Shown here: piece by piece, positions 43,553 to 54,940 of the stretch | Position numbering within the stretch: the stretch's first letter is position 1 | Layout: every line of letters starts with the position of its first letter | Assembly (NCBI RefSeq): GCF_003265705.1 | Contig: NW_020312817.1 | Coordinates: 52,646,514 to 52,710,513 of the forward strand | DNA from: Callorhinus ursinus | Taxonomy: Eukaryota > Chordata > Mammalia > Carnivora > Otariidae | Length of the DNA stretch: 64,000 bases | Direction of reading: 5' to 3' | The notes under the pieces: generated by a model | Database searches by the model: none | What the model was told of the DNA's origin: nothing | Seen by the model: the letters and a program-made list of their open reading frames with translations, nothing else | Made by a program: the position numbers and the translations under genes

Positions 43553-44985
43553 AAAAGCCACATTTTCACATAGGCCAGTTCATAATCCAGGGAGACTCAT
43601 GGAAGCATAGGTGGGCTTTGGTGGAGCCCTGTGGAGTAGAGCAGGTCTCTTCTGTGCATGCATGGTGGAGTGACTTCTGGATAATGCCAAGCTAGAAAGT
43701 GTGGTTTGAGTCTGGAGGATTGTTGGTCCCCTGCACGCTACGGAACTAAAAGGCACTGGTCCTGGCCCACCTCCTGACGCCTCACCGTTGCCTCCCTCAA
43801 CGTGGGGCTGTCCTGGGGGACTCCATTCTGACACCATTCCTGACAGCACACACCTGGGGGCCCATGGGAAGCAGCCCAGGTCCTTGTCCTCAGCCCTGCT
43901 CTCGGAGAACTTCCTGCCTTTGTAGAGGGGCCATGGGAGCTCACAGCACCTTCTTTAGGAGTTAAGTGAAAGGTGGGTAGGTGGGTGTGTGAACTCCGTG
44001 CTGCTCCTGGGCTTCGAGTCCTGAATACTGACCATTTCTCCCGATGCCAGTTCCCACTGCATATAGTCGGGTTATGTGTTAAACCTGACATGACTGGGGA
44101 GACCCGAGCCAAGAGTCACTTGATACTTTCCTGAGTGACATTAATGAAGAACTCAGTTGAGAGGAAGGCGCACACTGGTACGCAGACACATCTGCGCGTG
44201 GTCGTGTTGGCTCGCTCCAGCACCAGATAGTCGTGCGAGGCGCACGGGGAGCACCGGAAACCTCAGCTTGGCTTCGCGGCCGACATTCTGCCTAGTGGCC
44301 GGAACGTTAGGGCAGATGTCTTTTCATAGCTCACCTATGAGTTTAAAGCAAAATAAGGCAGGAAGTCAGAGAGAGACCAATTCATACCCCCTTGATTATT
44401 TACTCAACGTGATGCTGAAAGACATTTGTGTTTTTTGGAAGTTCTGTCCCCTGGCAGTGAAATAAAACCTCCTTTTTAGGCTAGAAAGATTGATGTCCAA
44501 CTACATTAAAGGAGTATGTGAGTAAAAGGAAACTCTGTATTCTGTGAGGGAACACAAGAACTTCCACTGTACTTATATAACCGTAAAGCAAAGCGCATTA
44601 TCAGACCTGAAATGTGCAATGCAAAAATCAAATTATTCCAATCAGACTAAAGCACAGAAATACTCCCCCTTGCCATGGTTTGAATGTGTCATATGAGGAG
44701 TCGCTAGTTTTTTTATTATTAGTCACAAGATGGGAAGAAGATAAGAGGAAGGGCTGTCTTCCAACTTCACTGAAGAGTATGATTCAATCTTGTTTTAATT
44801 CTTCTCTTCTTAAAGACATCATTTATTGATGCTGTATGGTAGAGACACATCAAATCAGTGGTGATATATTCAGTTTCTTCTCAGTGAATTTGCTTAGTTG
44901 TTTGCAAAGCTGTCTATGGATTCCATTTTATAGTCCAAGGAGGAATTTCTTAATTTTTTCTTTGAATCTGTTTACGTGTATACTA
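43553..44985. other. Unique sequence with CpG-enriched patch
   Basis: At 44165-44310 about 14 CpG occur in 145 bp (for example 'cgtgcgaggcgcacggggag', 'cttcgcggccgacattctgc'), unlike the CpG-poor flanks. Too short for a standard island but possibly an unmethylated regulatory site. Nothing else recognised. Confidence 0.35.
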
Positions 44986-44987
44986 GA

Positions 44988-45160
44988 CCAGCGGTTCTCA
45001 AATTTTGCTGCATATTAGAATCACCTGGGGAGTCTTGTAAAAATCCCATTGTCTCCACTGCACCCCAGAATAATTAAATTGTAATCTCTGGGGGTGGAGC
45101 TAAACATGGGTACTTTTCCAAGGTGGTTCCCATGTGCAGCCAAGATCGAGAAGCTTGGTA
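44988..45160. repeat. MER5A-like hAT fossil
   Basis: 'cagcggttctcaaattttgc', 'atcacctggggagtcttgta', 'tctctgggggtggagct' and the terminal 'atgtgcagccaagatcgaga' match MER5A (hAT-Charlie). The inverted terminal words (CAGCGGTTCTCA and a decayed counterpart at the end) are still recognisable. Confidence 0.8.
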
Positions 45161-45164
45161 CCAG

Positions 45165-45345
45165 AGCAGCACCTCTCAGTCTTGAGGGATTGTTGTGGGG
45201 AGGGGATGGGGGAGCTGGTTAAAACGCAGATTCTGATTCAGCAGTTCTCGGGTGGGGCCTGAGATTCTGCGTTTCTAGCAAGCTCCTGGGCAGTGCCAAC
45301 ACTGCTGGTGCGTGGGCCACACTATGAGCAGCAAGGTCCTACACT
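45165..45345. repeat. Second hAT fossil, adjacent
   Basis: 'gagctggttaaaacgcagat', 'tgattcagcagttctcgggt' and 'gcctgagattctgcgtttct' match a different hAT-Charlie type non-autonomous family, directly abutting the MER5A copy. Confidence 0.7.
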
Positions 45346-45834
45346 GTAGAACTTGCAGCTAGACACTAGATTGTAGACACAGTGATCATAAAATGCTGCA
45401 CGGGTTCTCACTTGTCCCTTGACTGCTGGCTCCTGCTTTGTAAACAAACAGCAAAGCCACCCAAGTTCTTTCTCTTCCTTTTCCTGCAAGGTTTTTTTTT
45501 TTTTTGATTATTTGCAAACCCCAAAGGAAAAGCCCCTCTTCCTCAGACATGGCCTGACGGTTTTCTTGTCCCTGAGGACATCGGCCACCCCCAAGGGGGT
45601 GACTGGGGTCCTTCACCCCGGAGTGGGTGGCCGGGTGCTGCAGTCTCCAGGGTGGCAACCTGTGTTCTCTGCTCTGGCGGCTCGCCCAGTTGTGGGAACA
45701 TTCCCCAGGCAGCCCAAGGAGCCCTGGTCCCGTGCTTCGTCTGGTGGGGAGGAGAGATTTTAGTAAACACTGCGTGGGAAGAGGAATGAAATGGCAGAGA
45801 ATGAGGTTAGGGAATGGGTGTGTGAAACGCCAGG
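45346..45834. other. Unique sequence
   Basis: T-run at 45490-45503 without an identifiable retroelement body. The minus-strand open frame of 247 codons (45386-46129), longest in the window, crosses this poly-T and has no domain that I recognise. Confidence 0.35.
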
Positions 45835-46115
45835 TTGAGCGAGGCCAGGGTGCCTGGGAGCAGCATTCCAACGCCCACCTCTCCGCCAGCTGGTGGGAGA
45901 AGGCGCTCACCTGCCGAGAGAGGCGGACAGCGCAGAGCACCAGGACGCGCGGGCCCGAGGGCTGACTGGCCCGGCCGCTGTGGCGTAGCTCTGGGCACAT
46001 GGCTTCTCCGAGCCTCATTCTGGGGCCTGGGTGTGGGATGAAAGGGCAGCTCCTGCCCGGCCTCCCATTCCGGGCACTCCACGAAAGGTCTCCGTGCCCC
46101 GTCCTATCTCCCGGG
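45835..46115 (-). promoter_or_regulatory. CpG island with minus-strand donor
   Basis: About 280 bp at roughly two-thirds G+C with about 21 CpG by hand count (observed/expected near 0.7). Read on the minus strand, a near-perfect donor CTCGGCAG/GTGAGC ends a possible first exon at 45911, so a minus-strand CpG-island promoter is the simplest model. The exon start is not defined; no TATA is seen. On the plus strand no comparable donor is present. Confidence 0.5.
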
Positions 46116-46730
46116 CCAGGAAAGCTCATCTTGCTCTGTCTCCCCAGGCCCTCTCAACTCCTGGAAAGGTCTGATTCAAGGCCAAGAGCCCTAAATTAAT
46201 GGACCTGGATTCTGTGACCATCTTTGGACCAAGGAAATATTAGGACTGGGCTGCACTTTCGGCAGGAGGCGCTGTGTGTGTGTGTGGAGTGGGTAGATTC
46301 TGTGGAGCTGCCGCCCAAGACTGAGCTAAAAGAAACAGACCTACAAAAACTGGCTCAAACTCTGTACTCCTCCATTGTTCCTCTCAAGTCAGGCGTCTAC
46401 CGTGGTCCCTCTCTCCAGTGCATTCGATCTAATCTGCCTCACCCCACCCGTGACCCATACTGCCTGTGTCCCGTGCCTGTGCGCATCAGGGCACCAGTTC
46501 CCCATATCTGCTGTGCCTTGCAAGAGCCCCCATTCAAGCTCACCTCCTCCAACAAGCTTTCTCAGGTTAAACTAGCTGCAAACAAATACCCCTCTCTTCT
46601 TGACTCCTTCAGCACCTAAGCATACCACTAATAACAGACATCATGCTTTAATTTCTAGGAGACTCCATCCTCCTCGAAGCGTTCTCCCATCCACCATCTC
46701 ACTTTTGGTAGAATCATAATTTTAACATGA
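46116..46730. other. Unique sequence
   Basis: Acceptor-like 'cttgctctgtctccccag' at 46130-46147 (plus strand) and a short (TG)n at 46273-46286. The CT-rich part 46360-46620 vaguely resembles L2 but not enough to call. Confidence 0.3.
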
Positions 46731-46734
46731 AGGG

Positions 46735-46850
46735 AACCTTGCCTATACAGGGAAACCCATTTCACAGAGGAGTAAACTGAGGCTCAGGGAAGGTAATGAT
46801 TTGGCCAAAGTCATCTAGAGTGGGTGTCCTAACCACCCCTAGGACTCAGG
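46735..46850 (-). repeat. MIR (antisense)
   Basis: 'cacagaggagtaaactgagg', 'ctcagggaaggtaatgattt' and 'ggccaaagtcatc' are the reversed MIR core. Confidence 0.7.
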
Positions 46851-46854
46851 CTGC

Positions 46855-47245
46855 CCACTTGGGGTGTTTTGTGTTGCCAGCCTTGTGGCCTCCAGTGCAC
46901 ACTCTTGCTGGAGGCCTTTGCAGATCCTATCAGGGACAGTGAACTCTAAGCTAGGGGTATTACGTAGAAAAAATAAATCCAGCCATAGTGGTTGTATGCA
47001 GGAGCTCCATGGAATTTTACTGCAGGATGCACAAAGGAGACTTGAATAAACGGACAAACCTAGCATTTGTGATTAGGAAACCCCCTTCCTATTTATATGA
47101 GCCAGTTATCTCTAAGCTAATTTAAAATGTCAGTCTCCAAAAGATTTGGCTATGGGGGAGGGAACTTGTAAGTGATCCAAAGTTCAGGAAAAAGTAAACA
47201 CGAGAATATCTGTTTTTAAAAAATGAGGGCTAAGGGCAGAGGAGA
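46855..47245. other. Unique sequence
   Basis: No gene or repeat recognised. Confidence 0.3.
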
Positions 47246-47249
47246 ATGA

Positions 47250-48415
47250 CAAATTTGTACTGCCAGACAGTCAACCGTGTTACAAGGTCACAATAAATGT
47301 TACTCATGCAGAAATAGCCAGAGTCTCAATGGAATGAAATAGACCACAAAAGGAGTACTTAGTGTATGATAGAGGTAACATTTCAGATCAATAGGGAAGT
47401 GATGAACTGGGTAAGTGGTATTGGGAAAATTGATTGGCTATTCAGAAAATAATAAAGTATACACTATACACTAAAATTATAGATGGTTTAGAATTAAATG
47501 TAAACAAAATAGTAGAAGGAAAAGTAGGTAAATATCCATATAATCTCAAGGGAAGGCCTCTAGTCATAATGCAAGGTGACTTCTGCATAAACAAAATGAA
47601 GATACAACCACAAGTTATTTGCAATATCTATAATAACAGGACACCCAGTTCTTATTTTAAAGACCTCTTACAAATAAACAGGAAAGGACGTATCAGTTGG
47701 AAAACGAGCAAAAGGTATAAATAACTAATTAACTGGAGTTGAAATACAAATGCTAATAATCATATGAAAAAACAGTGGGCATCATAAGTAATTGAGAAAA
47801 TGCAGTATGAGACTCCCAGCTACCTGCATGACCTTGGCCAAGAGGGAAATGGAAGATAATATCTAGTGTTGGGAAGGGTGCAAAGAACCATTCGTCTCCC
47901 CCTTAGGGAAGTGTAAATTGTTACAAATGTCCTGGAAAGCAGCTTGACATTCTCAGAAGTCTTAGAAATAAGCATTCCTTTGTCACACTAATTCTGTTCC
48001 CAGGAAAATCATCACATGTGCATGAACAAAGATCTATGTAGAAGGATATTCAGTTCTGCATTGTTTACAAAACTGAGACATTGGGAAGCTATCAGAGTGT
48101 CCAAGAGGAGACTGGCTGAAGAAAATGTTATCAGTTGGAGAACTTCAGCCATTGAAGGAAGATCACCTGGCAGTGGCATTAGAATACTTACTGAGTTAGG
48201 GAAATGTTAATGGTAGTATCATTTTATTTCCTCTTGGGGACAAAGTGGGGACACAGCATAAAGAAAAGACAAAGGTTATCCTTCAAAGTGCTAATAGTGA
48301 TTATCTATGTGAGATGGGCTTACGGGTGACCTAGGTTTTATCTCTCTTTGTGCTTTGCTATTATCTCAAGTTTTCTGCCTTGAACACATGTTGATTTGGT
48401 AATTTCAAAAGTCAC
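47250..48415 (+). repeat. Ancient L1 ORF2/3' remnant
   Basis: 'gtaagtggtattgggaaaat' (the L1 'tggtgttgggacaactgg' site), 'caaataaacaggaaaggacg', 'gggaagtgtaaattgttaca', 'gaacaaagatctatgtagaa' and 'ggatattcagttctgcattg' occur in L1 order. Both reading frame and 3' end are decayed (L1ME-like age). Confidence 0.65.
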
Positions 48416-48419
48416 TAAA

Positions 48420-50985
48420 ACAAGGGGGAAAGGGAGCTGCAGTAAGAATCTGGGTGGGATTTACTCAGATGTTTTTGAGAGACCACCGAGGTGCTTGTGA
48501 CTGGGGTGTGGTCCGGGAGGAATGCACCCTAGAGGGAGGTACCCAAACAAAGATCAAAGGAGGTGAAATATCCTGCCCTTGTTCCCTGGGTCCTTCCCAT
48601 CAGGATTGGTGTGGAGTTGATGTGAATGTTCATTGTTTCACCATCCAGGTCTACAGAGGGCATTTTTGCTTTGTTGTCTGGAGGCAAAATATCGACCTTC
48701 CCGATTTTGATGAAATACCTCACAGGTGGGCAGATGCAGAAAAGATCCACTTCAGTGGGCAGTAGAAAGCAATGGCTTACTGACTTGGCAGGCTAGGAAA
48801 AATATTTTCAGGACGCATGAATTAAGAGACTTGCTCTGTGAGCTTTTGCCTTTCAAAATACCATCACCTTGATACATGGGAGAGTAGGAGATCTGAAGAG
48901 CCCTCAATTCCAGGAGGAGACCATATGGTTGGGAATTGTGATTTCCAGTGGAAAGGTGTGGTGTTGGCCCTGATGCAGCTAATTAGCAGGTATCTGGTTT
49001 TTCTTGACCATCCATCTGACACATGATGTGGAATGGCCAACAGCCACCAAAGTGGTCTTGCTGCCTGTATAAACATTATAAAGAACTGTGACCATGGCCT
49101 ATTAAGATTTCATCAGGAGATGGACTACAGCATGTAAAGGTAGGAAAATAAGTACATGTTTGGCAAAAGAGCCACCCGACCTGATCGGTATGTCCCTAAA
49201 CAAATTTGGAGGAGAGAGAAAGACTCAAATAAAACTGTAAAACCAAATGCTGTGGAGAAGGTAGCAGGTGTAGTTTGAAAACTAAATAACACTCAGCCCT
49301 TTGAATTGATTCTCCATTCTCAGATACAATAGTGAATCTACTTTTAAATTTCACAAAACATTAAAGAAGGCCATGAAGGGGAGAGTCTGAGTTAAGAAAG
49401 AACAGTAATGATGTAGAACACAGCACTGCCATAAACAATACTTAAGACTTCAGGTAACTATAGACTTCGAGCTCACTTTGGAGCAGCCGATAGATTAAAC
49501 TTGAAATTTTAATTCCCCTCTGTCTTGTGTGCTTGTTGGGGAAATGTTTTTTGAAAATGGAAATAAATGGATGACTCCAGTGAGTTGAGTAGGTGATTCC
49601 AAGATGCTGTGGGTCAGAGACTTGGAAAGGATTGGAATCAATCGCTGCCTCGCTCTGGAGCATACCAACTGGGGTACTTTGGTTGCCACAATTGATTCAA
49701 ACTTGAACAAAAACAACCTTGTTGGAAGGCTGTTGGAAGCCCACAAAATCAGCAAAAAAGCTGGAGAATCATAATTGGAAATGAACAGTCACCAAGGTGG
49801 CTCCAGGGAGCCAGGAACTGGAAACTATAGAACCCATCTCCAAACAAGGATGGGGCTCAACATGCCACAGTTGTATGCATGAACTCTAGCACTATCTCTT
49901 TGTCTTCTCAAGATTAAAATTCTAGAGAGAAAGAGCATATAAGGGAGGCTAGGGCATCTGATTGTAGCCTTAAGCCAGTGTAAACCCATGAAGGAAGAGA
50001 TAATTTCCCAAAAGAAAATCTGTGCTATTAGGAAGTAGAAACATGTTTGCCAGGCAGCCCCAAACTGTTGCGCACACACTCAACAGAGACATGTATTTTT
50101 GAGTCAAGATTAAAAGGAAGGAACATCAAAAGTAGTATCATCATGGATCAATTCTGTGGATGAATTATCCAAGTAATTAGTACTGGCTGGATGCTGATTC
50201 CGAAGTAGTCATAAGGAGAGAATGTGGTTTGACAGCAAACTTCAGGTTGGTACATTTTCTGGAAATTTCGGTGTGCCACAAATTGAACACCTGAAAAATT
50301 CTTTACATACCTGTTGGTTGTGCTGTTCTCAAAATACAGAGAAGACAACAGGGACACCTGCTGCTTTGAATGCATCTTGGCCAGAGAGGATAGCAGGTTC
50401 ATATCTGTGTCCTGTTGAAGTTTATAACCGTGAAAGAGGGAGACACTGGGCATAGTTCAACTTCAAGATAGCAGAGTTTACAAAACTTCAGAGAAAAGCC
50501 AGATGTGATCCCATGATTAGAATTCTAAAAGGGAATATGGCCTGGAGAGGTTGGAAGGCTTGTAATGGTTCCAAGTTTATAGTCAGAGGGTGCATGAGAA
50601 AGACAAGGAGTCCACATTCAAAGACCCAAGTGCATCCGGGTTCTCTGATGTAGTTCTCTGGTGTACCACTTAATAAGCTGTGCAGAGAAGATCAAAAGAA
50701 AGACATGTCCCAAGAGGTATGACAAAGAACGGTACTGAATGACACTTTGTTGAGTGAACGAGGATGTTGGTGCTTCCTGGGTAGCAGGTGTACTGTGGGT
50801 GCTGGCAGGTGTTTACGAGAATGTCAGGAAAACTGAAGGACAGAAGAACCTGAGGATTGCCCACATGGCTGTTGGCCACACACAAATAAAGGACATCTTA
50901 AAGCTATATTTGGGAACAGGCAGGTAAAAAAGGAAGGAATAAGTCCATTCTTTGGGGCAGGTGGAATAAGGTTAGGGCAGAACCA
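48420..50985. other. Unclassified, probably decayed repeat
   Basis: About 2.5 kb of A-rich, evenly textured sequence between an L1 remnant and a CR1/L3-like stretch. I find no family landmark, no exon and no open frame above about 100 codons. It may be the 5' part of the same old LINE, but that is a guess. Confidence 0.3.
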
Positions 50986-50989
50986 GGAA

Positions 50990-52190
50990 AAGACTACTTC
51001 TAATTATTTTGTTTTCATCTTTTCTGTCAAGGAGAAGGATCTTCAAACTAGAGAAGATAAATAAGAAATGGAAGGATGGGCAAGGATCTTAGTAAAAGAC
51101 CACCTAACGCTATAAATGAATTTGTAAGGGTACGGTTGAATTACACCTCAGTATACTGAGGAAAGTTATAGCAAAGATCGTTCCATCCCTGTTGGTAATT
51201 TTTAAGAGACGGTAGCAACTGTGAAAACTGCTCAGAAGGTGGAAAAAGGCAAATAAGTTTCTGACATTAAGTGAAAACACCTGGAGAGTCTTTCAACTAT
51301 AGATGATAAAACTTGATGATTCTCTGAAGAAAACACTAGTCCAAATTATTGCAGAAGACAGAGAATGAATACTTGGGCCCCTGAATGAACCCACCAAAAA
51401 GGAGTTAGAGCAGACTAACTTTCTAGCATTGTAGGACCAGTGAAGGAAATGCTGCTGCCAGGGTCATGTTATCCAGAAAATACGATCTGATTTCAGCAAG
51501 GTACATGACAAGATTGAAGTATTCAGTAGGACAGAATGGAGAAATGAGAGTCAGAAGAGTGGCTGGTCAGCGAGGTAGAACAATGACAGGGACCTTCTTA
51601 AATGAATGGACCCCCAGGCATATCCTACCTGGGTCCACCTGGGAGCTTTTAGGAAGGGTAGGAAGTTTTTAGCCAGAACATCCCCAGAAAATGTTCACTG
51701 ATGTACTCATAATGACCTGGGATGTCTTGGGTGAGCCATCAGGATTCATCTCCCACTCCTGGTGAGAATTTTAAGAACAAATCAAAAAAAGACCTGTAAG
51801 GCAAATTTATCACATTTAGAGAGGACGGGTAGCCCACAGGGATAGCTGACGTGTTGGATGATAGAATAAAAAACAAAGAGGAAAAAGTATTTTGCTAGAA
51901 TGTTGGATCAAAGCCAATCAACCAGGTTAAATTGGACAGTGACATGTGTAACACTATTTAGGTTAAGAATTATTTAATTAGGGGAAAAAGGGTGATTTGA
52001 TTAGGAAGGATAGGAGGCCAAGTCTGACAGCAGATTGTGTGGAGAAAAGCTAGAGCCCTTTGTTGACCAGAAGTTTATATAACCCAATAGCATTCTAGGG
52101 CTGCTGGCAAAATTGATGGAGAATTAAGTTATATTAGTGTAGAAGTAAGATCATGGGAGATGGTATTCCTACTGTACTCTGTTCCCCATA
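50990..52190 (+). repeat. CR1/L3-like ancient LINE remnant
   Basis: Landmarks of the CR1-clade reverse transcriptase occur in order: 'ctgatttcagcaaggtacat' (51487, the DFSKAFD site), 'gtgagccatcaggattcatc' (51732, the SGVPQGSVL site), 'aaatttatcacatttagaga' (KFADD site), 'gggatagctgacgtgttgga' with 'tgatagaataaa' (GIAD.LDDRI), then 'tctgacagcagattgtgtgg' and 'ttcctactgtactctgttcc' (52163). Frame is lost throughout. The left border is uncertain. Such elements stopped moving early in mammalian history. Confidence 0.6.
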
Positions 52191-52445
52191 GCCCAGAGCT
52201 TTAGAGCATGGGCTGTGGGGTCACGCTGCCTGCTTTTAGATTTCCTCTCAGCCTCTTCTAGCTCCATGCCTTTGAGCAAGGCCCTACACTTCTCTATACC
52301 TGTATTCCCCATCTGTAAAATGGGTAGAATAATAGAACTATGATGTCACAGGATTCTTCTAAGAATTAATCTAGGTGGTACATGTAAAACTCTTAGCACA
52401 GAGGCCAATCCCTAAAGCATTTGGTAAATGTTTTTGTTATTGGTG
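52191..52445 (+). repeat. MIR, nearly full length
   Basis: 'gctttagagcatgggctgtg', 'gccttctctatacctgtatt'-like core with 'ccccatctgtaaaatgggta', and 'gtacatgtaaaactcttagc' cover almost the whole consensus. Confidence 0.88.
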
Positions 52446-52571
52446 TTATTATTGTCATTATTACTCCGTAGTGGACTATTGTAAGATGGGTACTAAAAGA
52501 AAGTCAGAATCCATTCTGAGGTAAAGTGTTTGCAAATTTTTTCGCCTAAAGAGAAGTTGTAGAAACTTAGA

Positions 52572-53040
52572 GTGTACATTTATTTATTGCTGTATAACAG
52601 ATTACTCCAGAATTTAGCAGCCTAAATCAATAAACATTTATCACACACAGGTTCTGAGAGTCAGGAATTCAGGAGCAGATTAGCTGGAATCAGAATGATT
52701 CGGGGTCTCTTCTAGCACTGGGGCTGCACTGTCATCTGGAAGCTTGACTGGAAGCCAGATAATGGCTCATTCACATAACTCTTGGCAGGAGGCCTCAGTT
52801 TCTTGCCACATGGACCTCCTTTGAGCGTCCCGATGACCTGGCAACCAGCTTCCCCCAGAGTGAGCAATGAGAGAGAAGGCGAGTGAGTGAGCATGTGCGA
52901 GGCAGAAGTTACAGTGCCTTTTGTGACCTAGCCTCTGAAGTCACACACCCCGAGACAGTGTGGGAGGGGACATCACAAGGCCATGGATACCAGGAGTTGG
53001 GGATCCCGGCAGCCATCTTGGAGGCTGGGTGTCACAGGGA
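52572..53040 (+). repeat. MLT2-like solo LTR (ERVL)
   Basis: 'tttattgctgtataacagat', 'gaatttagcagcctaaatca', 'ggcaggaggcctcagtttct', 'tgccacatggacctcctttg' and 'tgacctagcctctgaagtca' follow an ERVL LTR of the MLT2 group. Family assignment is from memory. No retroviral coding region adjoins it. Confidence 0.6.
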
Positions 53041-53044
53041 GTCG

Positions 53045-53325
53045 ATCACAACAAAGACTCAGATTTGGTGGCCGACCGCAGACAGATGAAAGGCCTGTTG
53101 TTTAGATGAGGGATACTTATTCAGTATGGCTTCCGAGGACAGAACTGAAACCAACAGGCAGAGATATCTTTAGGGCTTACTTATATTCTTTTACTTTTGA
53201 TGGAAAAGAAACATTTTGTTGAAATATAAGGTCTTTGTTCCTGAACCAGTATGGCTTGGAGAAACTATTAAGAGAGAAAATGACCTTGGTGTTTCTGGAA
53301 TCGTTGAGCATTTCTTCTTTTAAGA
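53045..53325. other. Unique sequence
   Basis: Nothing recognised between the LTR and the SINE. Confidence 0.3.
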
Positions 53326-53336
53326 ACAAAGTTCTG

Positions 53337-53534
53337 AGGCACCTGGGTGGCTCAGTTGTTAAGCGTCTGCCTTCGGCTCAGGTCATGATCCCAGGGCCCT
53401 GGGATCGAGCACCGCATCGGGCTCCCTGCTCCGCGGGAAGCCTGCTTCTCCCTCTGCCACTCCCCCTGCTTGTGTTCCCTCTCTCACTGTGTCTCTGTCA
53501 GATAAATAAATAAAATCTTAAAAAAAAAAAAAAA
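53337..53534 (+). mobile_element. CAN-SINE, young type
   Basis: Head 'aggcacctgggtggctcagt', middle 'tgctccgcgggaagcctgct', long A-tail (15 A). Only AAAGTTC is shared by the two flanks, so the duplication is short or decayed. Confidence 0.94.
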
Positions 53535-53539
53535 GTTCC

Positions 53540-54320
53540 AACATGGTTGGTTTATACTTAGCCTGTGGGGTTTAAACCAGGAATTCCCAACTTTTTATGA
53601 GGCAAAGCCTTTAGATCATAGAAGGGACAGGAACACTGGCACTGAGTTTTTCTCACTGGGAATCTGGCAGACCTTGAAGAGAGGGATGGGGATGTGGCTC
53701 TGAAGGCTATTGGCCAGGTAAGGCTCAAGCATCTAGCAGGAGAAACCAGTCTACTCTTTGAGCATGCAACAGTTCTTGCTGCCACTTTGCTGGGGAGTCC
53801 CATAAGGAGAACGGACAATGCACTCATTTTTTAAACAGCCTCCAGGAGAAACTTTTTAAGAAACTTTTTAACTTTTTTGGTAGGGATGGTGGGGTACTGT
53901 TATATTGAAGTGGGTGATCACTTGAATATGAAATTATCAGTACTAGAAGCTCTGAAGAATTTCTGTCACTGAATATACAGATGGACCCCATTCTGCCCAA
54001 CTGCAGCACTTTTCCAGGAGGTGAGGGGATTGTCATAAGCAAAATCACACCAACAGCCCAAACTTGGAAGGCCTGAGAATGGGGATAAGGGCAGGCTATG
54101 TGGCAATAGGGTTGCGGGAGGTCAGACTGGGTGTTACTGATGCCTCAAGAAAGGACACCAGTCAGGGCCTCACTGTGTGATGAACTCAGCTCTCATTTCT
54201 GGTATGGCTTGGATGCCTGGCAAACAAGGGAAGAAAACAGTAAAAATCCTTCTTGCCCAAAGATGAAGCCCTTTGCTGTGCTTACTCGGTCTCCTGCTTC
54301 TACCCAACAGATTCCTCAAA
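53540..54320. other. Unique sequence
   Basis: No family or exon recognised. Contains short inverted words near 53860-53880 (CTTTTTAAG). Confidence 0.3.
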
Positions 54321-54340
54321 TCTTTGAAGCCAATACATTT

Positions 54341-54486
54341 TTTTAAGATTTTTTTTTTAAAGATTTTATTTATTTATTTGACAGAGAGAGAGACAGCAAG
54401 AGAGGGAACACAAGCAAGGGGAATGGGAGAGGGAGAAGCAGGCTTCCCGCAGAGCAGGGAGCCTGATGGAGGGCTTGATCCCAGAA
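54341..54486 (-). mobile_element. CAN-SINE, truncated tRNA head
   Basis: T-rich tail, GA-rich middle, then stops at 'gggcttgatcccaga': the outer part of the tRNA-like head (about 50 bp) is missing. Duplication TGAAGCCAATACATTT (54325-54340) and TGAAGCCAGTACATTT (54487-54502) directly abuts both ends, so the truncation happened at insertion, not later. Confidence 0.93.
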
Positions 54487-54805
54487 TGAAGCCAGTACAT
54501 TTAAACTTTCCCTTTTCTGTCTTTATTTGGACCTAAAATATTGAGCAGGACCACACAGTCTTTGATACAACCAACCTTAACTGCCCATCATACTCAACAA
54601 TGTAGATTTGTGTCTGTAGAGATGACAATGAAAGAAACTATCAGCCACATGAAAAGATTCCTTAGAAGGACCTTCTTGAGGAGTTCCAGTGACTTCTGTA
54701 CTCCTAACCAATGGGAGAAGATGTTGGGTAATCTCTATTTGTGTCCTTAAGATTGAAGCTGGCATTGCATGTATGAAACCGTACCAGAGAGCTATAAGAA
54801 ACGTC

Positions 54806-54894
54806 TGCATGCACCTCTGTGCATGGTCATTGCAGCATTATTTACAATAGCTAAGATATGAAAACAACCTAAGTGCCATCTATAGATGAGTGGA

Positions 54895-54940
<46 letters not shown>

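Noticed and set aside
45386..46129. 247-codon minus-strand open frame, longest in the window
   Set aside because: It reads through a poly-T tract (encoding IIKKKK), has no recognisable domain and covers a CpG island, where stop codons are rare by composition. The minus-strand donor at 45911 would also break it.
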